Assembly (NCBI GenBank): GCA_030426355.1
Contig: JAUHYQ010000004.1
Coordinates: forward strand, 409,311-473,310
DNA from: Gammaproteobacteria bacterium
GTDB lineage: Bacteria > Pseudomonadota > Gammaproteobacteria > Steroidobacterales > GCA-2729495
Reading direction: 5' to 3'
DNA: 64,000 nucleotides
The position numbers were made by a program, and so were the translations under genes. Every line of letters starts with the position of its first letter. The first letter of the stretch is position 1. Shown here in pieces: positions 57,994-64,000 of this stretch. The notes under the pieces are model-generated. The model was not told where the DNA came from. It ran no database searches and saw only the letters and a list, made by a program, of their open reading frames with translations.

Positions 57994-59920
57994 GCTGCTC
58001 TGTTAAAAACTCGATGGCATCGCTGGCGTGCCGGCTCTGTCTGAACGGCGGCAAGCTGGCCAGAAAAGCACGCCCGTAACTTTTGCTATGCACGCGCGGA
58101 TCGCAGACTACCACAACACCCCGATCCGAAAAGTCCCGAATCAGTCGTCCCACCCCCTGCTTTAGACCGAGAATAGCCTGCGGCAACTGGAATTCACGAA
58201 ACGGATTGCCGCCGCGCTGACGCACCGCTTCCAATCGAGCCTTTAGCAACGGGTCGCCCGGCGACGCAAAGGGCAGCTTGTCAATCGCCACCAGCACCAG
58301 ATCGTCGCCCCGTATATCGACGCCCTCCCAGAAACTGGCGGCGCCCAGCAATACAGCGTTGGGCGTGGATCGAAATTGCTCCAGCAGCCGCGAGCGCGGG
58401 GCTTCGCCTTGGACAAGCAGCCTGAACTCTCCATCCTGAATCTGGCGCAATCGCTCAGCGGCCTGTCGCAGCGCCCGATGACTGGTGAACAGCAAAAATG
58501 CGCGCCCCTTACTCGCGCGCAAAACGGGCAGCAACGCATCCACCATGGCACGGGTATAGCCCGGCGAGTCCGGCGTTGGCAATCCATCCGGTAACCACAA
58601 CAAACCATTGCGGGGGTAATCAAACGGGCTTGGAATTGACAAAGTTTGCGGATCATCCAGACCAGCCGACATGCAAAAATGCGAGAAATCGTCGCCGACG
58701 GCAATGGTCGCGGACGTGAATATCCACGCGCAGGAACGCCCCACCAGCAGCGGTGCGAGACTGGCAGACACTTCCACCGGGGTGTAATTCAGTGTGAAGC
58801 CGTGACGCGTTAGTCCTAACCAGCGCAGGCCGGCAGACTCGTCACCGTGCGCAATCTGCTCAAGACGCTCACTGGACAGCCGTGCCCGCTCCAGGCAGCG
58901 CTGCAAACCAACAAAATTCCCTTCGTTGCTCTCCAGCCAGTCGATGCAATCGTCGAGCTGCAAAATCAGCCGGTCAATATGAGGCTCAATCTTTGCAGCC
59001 ACATCGGCCCATGGCACGCTGCCATCCTCGCGCGGCAAGCTCATGCGAGTATCGGCGATATCTTTGAGCAACCCATCCGCAAGGCGAATTGCATCTGTAG
59101 CCGGCGGCAGCGCCTTGAGAGCCTCGCTGCGCATGTCATCTGCCAGAGACTGCAATAACCGTGCGCTGATGTGTCGGTTAAAAAACGTTTGTGCGACATC
59201 GGGAAATTGATGTGCCTCATCGACAATCACTGCCTCGACACCTGGCAGTAACTCACCGAAACCTTCTTCTTTAAGTACCAAATCGGCGAGCAACAGGTGG
59301 TGATTCACCACCACAATATCAGCCTCCATCGCTGACTGCCGCGCTTTGACAACGTAACAACTGGAATAAAAATCGCACTGGGCACCGAGGCAATTATCTG
59401 TGGTCGATGTCACACGGGACCAGACCGGAGAATCTTCAGAGACCAAATCGACTTCCGCTACATCCCCGCTGCGTGTCTTATTGCGCCAGGATTCAATGAC
59501 GGCTAACGCCGCAACGTCTGTCTGCGGTTCGAACCGGGCAGTCTCAAGCCTATGCAGACACAAGTAGTTGGAGCGCCCTTTGAGCAGCACAGTGTCGGCC
59601 GGACGACCAATGGCGCTGCATAAACTCGGCAAATCACGGTGGAACAGCTGATCCTGCAAGGTTTTGGTACCGGTAGAGACAATGATTCGTCGGCCGGATA
59701 GCAAGGCGGGTACGAGATAGGCCAGAGTTTTACCGGTTCCGGTGCCGGCCTCTACAACCAGGTGCTCGCAATCATTTATGGCCGCTGCAACAGCGATTGC
59801 CATTTCAGCCTGACCCTTTCGGGGACTAAAGCCCTGCACTGCCGCCGCCAGCGGACTATCAACAGAGAAGTAGGCGGCAATATCGTCGCGGGAAAGCAAA
59901 GCGCTGGTCAAACCGGTCAA
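57986..59920 (-). CDS. yoaA: YoaA/DinG-family ATP-dependent DNA helicase
   Basis: XPD-like superfamily 2 helicase of 644 residues. Walker A AGTGTGKT is at 58-65. The iron-sulfur cluster cysteines lie in NYLCLHRLE and DNCLGAQCDFYSSC. The Walker B box is VIVDEAHQFPD, and the late motifs GVGRLIRDFSDRG and SFWEGVDIRGDDLVLVAI are present. The length and tsaB neighbour favour YoaA over DinG. The start is probably TTG 59920; no ATG fits. Repair of replication damage is inferred. Confidence 0.9.
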   Translation of the reverse strand: MTGLTSALLSRDDIAAYFSVDSPLAAAVQGFSPRKGQAEMAIAVAAAINDCEHLVVEAGTGTGKTLAYLVPALLSGRRIIVSTGTKTLQDQLFHRDLPSLCSAIGRPADTVLLKGRSNYLCLHRLETARFEPQTDVAALAVIESWRNKTRSGDVAEVDLVSEDSPVWSRVTSTTDNCLGAQCDFYSSCYVVKARQSAMEADIVVVNHHLLLADLVLKEEGFGELLPGVEAVIVDEAHQFPDVAQTFFNRHISARLLQSLADDMRSEALKALPPATDAIRLADGLLKDIADTRMSLPREDGSVPWADVAAKIEPHIDRLILQLDDCIDWLESNEGNFVGLQRCLERARLSSERLEQIAHGDESAGLRWLGLTRHGFTLNYTPVEVSASLAPLLVGRSCAWIFTSATIAVGDDFSHFCMSAGLDDPQTLSIPSPFDYPRNGLLWLPDGLPTPDSPGYTRAMVDALLPVLRASKGRAFLLFTSHRALRQAAERLRQIQDGEFRLLVQGEAPRSRLLEQFRSTPNAVLLGAASFWEGVDIRGDDLVLVAIDKLPFASPGDPLLKARLEAVRQRGGNPFREFQLPQAILGLKQGVGRLIRDFSDRGVVVVCDPRVHSKSYGRAFLASLPPFRQSRHASDAIEFLTEQHG

Positions 59921-59943
59921 CCCAATGGCAGTCGGTTGTCGAA

Positions 59944-60852
59944 CTAGTCGGCTTCGAGAGCGTATTCGATAGCCAGCGGCATGCCCCTGGACGCCACCCG
60001 GCCCAAACCAATCAGGCCCGTGCCGGTCAACTGCGCCGTATCACGCCGCACGTAGACTTCTTCGCCATCGTCACGCTGCACGAAGGTACCATTGGTGCTT
60101 TCATCGATAATCATATAACGCGATTTTTTGAGCTCGATGCGGGCGTGCACGCGCGAAATCAAATTACCCTTTATGGTGACATCGTTCTCATCTGCACGGC
60201 CCAGCGTAACGCTGCGCAAACTGTCATGGGACAACACGACTTCCTGCCCCTGAAACCTCAGCACGAGCTTGCCGGGTTTGTCGGCGGCTGCATCACTCCA
60301 GTCAATCTTCGGCAGCATGCTGGTTGCATCTTCGGGCTGCCACAAAACCTCGTAGAGCGCCACCTCGTCCATCTGCCCGCGCAATGTAGCCACGCCAATC
60401 TGTCGCACGACCGACTGCCAGTCTTCATTTAACAACTTGACTGTGCCCGCGGTGGTAATAATCTGGCCGGCCTTGGCTTGCGATGTCATTCGGTTGGCAA
60501 TATTGACAGCCACCCCGAATATATCGTTCTTCTCAACGGCCACATGCCCGAAGTGACAACCAATGCGAATGGAAACCCGCACGTCATCACGACCCGTGAA
60601 ATCGCTACTGGATATACGCTGTTGCATCTGACTGGCTGCGTTGATTGCATCGTCGGCGGTCGGGAACGTGGACATGACTTCATCACCGATCGTCTTTATG
60701 ACTTCACCGTGAAACTCGGTGGTGGCCTCTTTCATGCAATCTACGCAAAGCTGCACCGTCTCGCGGGCCCCGTCATCGCCCAAAGACTCATACAACTGAG
60801 TGCTGCCGACCACGTCAGCAAATACAATGGCGAGTTCCTGTTCGGTGCCCAT
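59944..60852 (-). CDS. Class III adenylate/guanylate cyclase with C-terminal FHA domain
   Basis: A soluble 302-residue protein. The cyclase domain (about 1-170) has the metal aspartates D13 in VFADVVGST and D57 in KTIGDEVMSTF, the purine-contacting K53, and the transition-state residues N117 and R121 in VNIANRM. The FHA domain (about 195-290) has LGRADEND, SRVHARIEL and STNGTF, which bind phosphothreonine peptides. It probably makes cAMP or cGMP under control of a phosphoprotein. Base specificity is not clear from the sequence. There is no membrane segment. Confidence 0.88.
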   Translation of the reverse strand: MGTEQELAIVFADVVGSTQLYESLGDDGARETVQLCVDCMKEATTEFHGEVIKTIGDEVMSTFPTADDAINAASQMQQRISSSDFTGRDDVRVSIRIGCHFGHVAVEKNDIFGVAVNIANRMTSQAKAGQIITTAGTVKLLNEDWQSVVRQIGVATLRGQMDEVALYEVLWQPEDATSMLPKIDWSDAAADKPGKLVLRFQGQEVVLSHDSLRSVTLGRADENDVTIKGNLISRVHARIELKKSRYMIIDESTNGTFVQRDDGEEVYVRRDTAQLTGTGLIGLGRVASRGMPLAIEYALEAD

Positions 60853-60938
60853 GGTCAGAGTGGAGATTTCCAGAATATGTTAAACGGACATGCAGTATAG
60901 GCCAATACGCGCTGCGCATCAGCCACCCATTTCCTAGA

Positions 60939-61775
60939 TTATTTCTCGGCAACGATGTAAGCAATCCAACCGGCGTCCGCTTCACCGCGCTCGTCGGGCG
61001 TAAATACGCCGTTGCCTTCGCCATCTTCGTCCGTGCCTTCCCAATACACCGTGGGGTTTTTAAAGCCCGCCTCGCGCAGCATTTCGGTGATTTCGGGAAG
61101 CGACCACAAGCGCCATGTGTAATGGAAGGCCTTCTTGAGCTTCGACTTATCCGGAAATTTAAAATGGATGTAGCACTCCATTTCGCCCGTCACCGGTGAA
61201 TATCGCGCCTGATCCCATATGTAGGTGAAATCGTCGTACTTGGTCTTTTCCTTCATCTCTTCATAGGCTTCGTAGCCGCCAAAGGCATCCAGAAAGAACA
61301 CGCCGTCATCCACCAGCGCCTCGCGAATCTTGCCAAAATACTCCAGCATTAGCGGGCGGGTCTGGAATATCCAGTAACTGAAATTAAACGCGCCTACGCA
61401 GTCCACTTTGCCCGTGTCTGCATTCAGCACATTGGCTTCAATCAATCTCAAACGCGCCTGCTGCTCGGCACTCAATCGCGACACACGATTATTGCGACCC
61501 CAGTCGAGCACATCTGCATCAATATCCACACCGACTGCCGTGCGATCCTTGCCGCCACGCACCCACTCGCAGGCTGCGCTGGCTGTGCCGCAAAAATCCT
61601 CGCGCCAACTTGAGGGCGCACGCCCGCGCAGCTTAGTAAACGTGGCGCTTATAAACTTACATTCCTCACTCACGTTTTGCACCGCAGCTTCATAAAGCTC
61701 GTGCTTGTCGGCTCGCTCAGCCATCGTGAGCTTCTTCTTATTTCCGTCTATCACTTCCTCGCTACGTGCAGCCAT
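60939..61775 (-). CDS. Class I SAM-dependent methyltransferase, substrate unknown
   Basis: A 278-residue protein. The N-terminal ADKHELYEAAVQNVSEE is followed by an REDFCGTASAACEWV segment and a SAM-binding acidic loop (VGVDIDADVLDWGR). LDAFGGYEAYEEM and a C-terminal half rich in aromatics follow. It is a full-length, conserved-looking enzyme, but I cannot assign its substrate. It lies between dusA and the FHA cyclase on the same strand, with gaps of about 86 and 91 bases. Confidence 0.75.
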   Translation of the reverse strand: MAARSEEVIDGNKKKLTMAERADKHELYEAAVQNVSEECKFISATFTKLRGRAPSSWREDFCGTASAACEWVRGGKDRTAVGVDIDADVLDWGRNNRVSRLSAEQQARLRLIEANVLNADTGKVDCVGAFNFSYWIFQTRPLMLEYFGKIREALVDDGVFFLDAFGGYEAYEEMKEKTKYDDFTYIWDQARYSPVTGEMECYIHFKFPDKSKLKKAFHYTWRLWSLPEITEMLREAGFKNPTVYWEGTDEDGEGNGVFTPDERGEADAGWIAYIVAEK

Positions 61776-61866
61776 GTATCAACCTTTTAAATATTCAATC
61801 CGTTTCGCAAAAAAAAGCGTTTCCCCAACGCCTCCGGATTGTAACGATATGCGGGTCGCTTGTCGC

Positions 61867-62832
61867 CTAACGGCGGTCAACGTAACGCAATGACTGCAAC
61901 AGAATATCCGGACCCGCATTTGCCCGATATGCGTTTTCACTCAGGTAGCGGCGCCAGGCTCGCGCACCGGGCTCGCCCGCGTACAACCCCAACATGTGGC
62001 GCGTAATATGGTTCATCCGGGCACCTGCCGAAAGCGCCACCTCGGCGTAGTCCGCCATCTGGCACACAACGTCCTGCCGCGACGGGCGTGACGGTGCGCA
62101 CCCCGCTATCGCCTCTTGCAGCTCAACCAGCCAATAAGGTTCCTTATAGGCCTGGCGCCCTATCATCACTCCGTCGACGTACTGCAAATGATCAAGCGCT
62201 TCCGCCGTGGTTCGAACTCCGCCATTCAGAGCGATGCAGAGGTCGGGATAATCCCGCTTTAGGCGATAAACCGTTGTGTAGCATAGCGGTGGAATCGAGC
62301 GATTTTCGGCTGGAGACAAGCCTTCCAGAATCGCCTTGCGCGCATGCACAATGAATTCCGTGCAGCCCGCCTCTGCCGCCGGTTCTACGAACTCACACAG
62401 AAATTCATAACTGTCGTGGTCGTCTATACCAATACGCGTCTTGATGGTGACCGGAATGGCGACCCGCTCGCGAATTGCCCGCACGCAATTGGCCACCACC
62501 TGCGGCTGCGACATCAGACATGCGCCGAAGGACCCGGACTGCACCCGGTCACTCGGACAACCGATGTTCAGGTTGATGGCATCGTACCCACGGCGCTCGC
62601 CCTCCCGGGCCGCGGCCGCCAGCACCGAAGGCTCGCTGCCGCCTAATTGCAGGACCAGCGGATGCTCGGACGGATCGTAGCCCAGCAGACGCTCTGGATC
62701 TCCATGCTCAATAGCCTGTGCCACCACCATTTCGGTGTACAGCACCGCATCCGGACTCAGCAACCGCAGCAGGTAGCGGAAGTGTCGGTCCGTGCGATCC
62801 ATCATCGGCGCTATGGATAATTGCCTGTTCAT
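61867..62832 (-). CDS. dusA: tRNA-dihydrouridine(20/20a) synthase DusA
   Basis: FMN-dependent reduction of uridine 20 and 20a in tRNA D-loops. From ATG 62832 it has 321 residues. It has the opening LSIAPMMDRTDRHFRY, catalytic C105 in GSFGACLMS, the conserved NIGCPSDRVQ, and IKTRIGIDDHDSYEFL. A longer frame to 62883 reads through the transcription terminator just upstream and is rejected. Confidence 0.96.
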   Translation of the reverse strand: MNRQLSIAPMMDRTDRHFRYLLRLLSPDAVLYTEMVVAQAIEHGDPERLLGYDPSEHPLVLQLGGSEPSVLAAAAREGERRGYDAINLNIGCPSDRVQSGSFGACLMSQPQVVANCVRAIRERVAIPVTIKTRIGIDDHDSYEFLCEFVEPAAEAGCTEFIVHARKAILEGLSPAENRSIPPLCYTTVYRLKRDYPDLCIALNGGVRTTAEALDHLQYVDGVMIGRQAYKEPYWLVELQEAIAGCAPSRPSRQDVVCQMADYAEVALSAGARMNHITRHMLGLYAGEPGARAWRRYLSENAYRANAGPDILLQSLRYVDRR

Positions 62833-62843
62833 GCTCGAAATGA

Positions 62844-62876
62844 AAAAGCCCGGCAGTCTGAGACCGCCGGGCTTGA
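62844..62876 (-). terminator. Rho-independent terminator after the repeat protein gene
   Basis: On the minus strand a perfect 9-bp stem AAGCCCGGC/GCCGGGCTT (62874-62866 and 62854-62846) is followed by a run of T. The hairpin loop contains a further short GTC/GAC pairing. It lies 25 bases after the stop of the repeat protein gene and just before dusA, so it ends that transcript and separates it from dusA. Confidence 0.85.
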
Positions 62877-62898
62877 TACTCAATCCTGACCGTAACTG

Positions 62899-64000
62899 TT
62901 AGGGCAGGATATCAGCAACTGACGAATTGGACTTGTAGTCGCGTACCTTGATGTTGAGGGTACTGCCGCCATCAGTGGCGGAACCCGCAATATCCTGGAA
63001 ACCGTTTCCACTCGCGTCCAAGACAGTTGTTACGGAATCAGGCGTGAAGCCCGCACCCAGTAACTCCTTGGTCTTGATATGAGCGCCCGTTGCGGCATCA
63101 CGGCTGCGAGCAACGGTGTTGCCACTGCTCACGCGCTGACCGTAGAAGATAAGGGCAGGATCGCCTAAAGCACCATCCGAATTACCATCAGCGACGGCCG
63201 CAAGGTCGGCCGGCGTAATCTCGGAACCAAAACCAAATATCTGGCCGTTGGAAGTGCCGTCACTGACCTGCCGCGTGCGGGCCACTGTGGCACCCGCACC
63301 GTCGGTCGCCATCACGGAAATGCGCGAATCGCCTGCACCAGGCGCAGTGAAGGCTTCAACAGCGGTTGCCGTCCATGCCGGCGTGAAATAACGCTCATTG
63401 AATATCTGCGCACCATTGCTAAGCAATTTCGCACGCACTTCGTAGCGACCGTCCACGGTACTCTGCGCGAGCACCGCTATTGCCGCATCGCCACTGGTAA
63501 GGTCGCCATTAACGTCGTTCACGACTGCAACATCAATGGGCGTCCAGCCGGTGTTGTTAAAGAACGCTAACTGCCCTGCGCCCACCTTGCTGCCGTCGCT
63601 GACCAATCGTGTCTGTACCACGATCTGGCCGGTAGTAGCGCTCTGAGCCAGCATCGCAATCGCCGGGTCATCGGATGTGCCATCACTGTTGCCATCTCTG
63701 ACTGTATCAATAGCGATCGGAGCCCATGCGGCACTGGCCGTATCAAAGTACTCAATCGTGCTAAGTGCAGCACCAGTAGACGCGTTGATAACGTCAACAC
63801 CGGCACCCGACGTAACATCAGTAACCATCAAACCAATCGAACCGACACCCATCGTCTGGCCAGCCTCTGTAACATCAGCACGGGGACCGCCACCGCCGCC
63901 ACCGGTGGTGGAAGTCAGCGTAAAGGTCGTCAGGTAGTCCGTTCCGGCGATGCCGTTATACGCTTCGTGGAAAATCTGCAGCGTAGTACCGTCAAACGTT
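62899..64000 (-). CDS. 3' part of a large repeat-bearing, probably secreted or surface protein
   Basis: The frame is open from the window edge to 62899, giving 367 visible residues of the C-terminal part. A seven-glycine linker (encoded near 63885-63905) separates an N-terminal part from five to six degenerate repeats of about 50-58 residues. Each repeat starts with a Ca-binding-like D-x-N-x-D pattern (DGNSDG, NDVNGD, DASGNG) and is followed by AIAVLAQS-like strands. This resembles VCBS/FG-GAP-type beta-propeller repeats. No anchoring signal is seen at the C-terminus. The N-terminus and any signal peptide lie outside the window. Confidence 0.7.
   Translation of the reverse strand, partial: TFDGTTLQIFHEAYNGIAGTDYLTTFTLTSTTGGGGGGPRADVTEAGQTMGVGSIGLMVTDVTSGAGVDVINASTGAALSTIEYFDTASAAWAPIAIDTVRDGNSDGTSDDPAIAMLAQSATTGQIVVQTRLVSDGSKVGAGQLAFFNNTGWTPIDVAVVNDVNGDLTSGDAAIAVLAQSTVDGRYEVRAKLLSNGAQIFNERYFTPAWTATAVEAFTAPGAGDSRISVMATDGAGATVARTRQVSDGTSNGQIFGFGSEITPADLAAVADGNSDGALGDPALIFYGQRVSSGNTVARSRDAATGAHIKTKELLGAGFTPDSVTTVLDASGNGFQDIAGSATDGGSTLNIKVRDYKSNSSVADILP

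Noticed and set aside
62833..62883. Upstream extension of dusA
   Set aside because: The added residues translate the terminator hairpin, so ATG 62832 is the start.

Overview
This 64 kb window is a conserved housekeeping stretch of a gammaproteobacterial chromosome with mid-range GC. The lineage is inferred from gene content (RseA/RseB/RseC with RpoE, NlpD, LpxA/B/D, YgfZ, SdhE, DsbB, GlnD) and from gene order matching classical gammaproteobacterial blocks. No rRNA, tRNA, CRISPR array, prophage or insertion sequence was seen.

Layout. (1) Positions 1-15757, all on the minus strand and transcribed right to left: an SDHAF4-like factor, sdhC-sdhD-sdhA-sdhB-sdhE, a shortened ygfX-like ORF, the envelope-stress operon rpoE-rseA-rseB-rseC, a glutaredoxin-like gene, lepA-lepB-DUF4845-rnc-era-recO-pdxJ-acpS, a PolB-type 3'-5' exonuclease, and rlmD, which is cut by the window edge. 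(2) 15906-22521: ygfZ (plus), murI, lysS, prfB (with the +1 programmed frameshift) and recJ (minus), then a Mth938-domain gene (plus). (3) 22554-27695: nlpD, yqaA, pcm, surE (minus), an Smr-domain gene (plus), an enoyl-CoA isomerase-like gene and truD (minus). (4) 27725-50964: one long minus-strand series rpsB-tsf-pyrH-frr-uppS-cdsA-rseP-bamA-skp-lpxD-lpxA-lpxB-rnhB-dnaE-accA-tilS-pyrG-kdsA-eno-ftsB. It links translation, lipid A, outer-membrane assembly, replication and glycolysis. (5) 51184-56753: map-glnD-dapD-dapE (plus). (6) 56782-64000: dsbB, tsaB, a YoaA/DinG-type helicase, an adenylate/guanylate cyclase fused to an FHA domain, a SAM methyltransferase, dusA, and the 3' part of a large repeat-bearing, probably surface or secreted protein (all minus).

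The most informative signal is what is missing from well-known gene orders. dxr is absent between cdsA and rseP. ispD and ispF are both absent between ftsB and truD. fabZ is absent between lpxD and lpxA. mucD/degP is absent after rseC, rpoS after nlpD, and dapC between glnD and dapD. The three missing MEP-pathway genes, at two separate loci that still hold the isoprenoid-consuming gene uppS, suggest that this lineage either makes isopentenyl diphosphate by another route (mevalonate) or has moved the pathway. This can be tested only on the rest of the genome. I did not find a clearly novel defence, mobile or biosynthetic system in this window.
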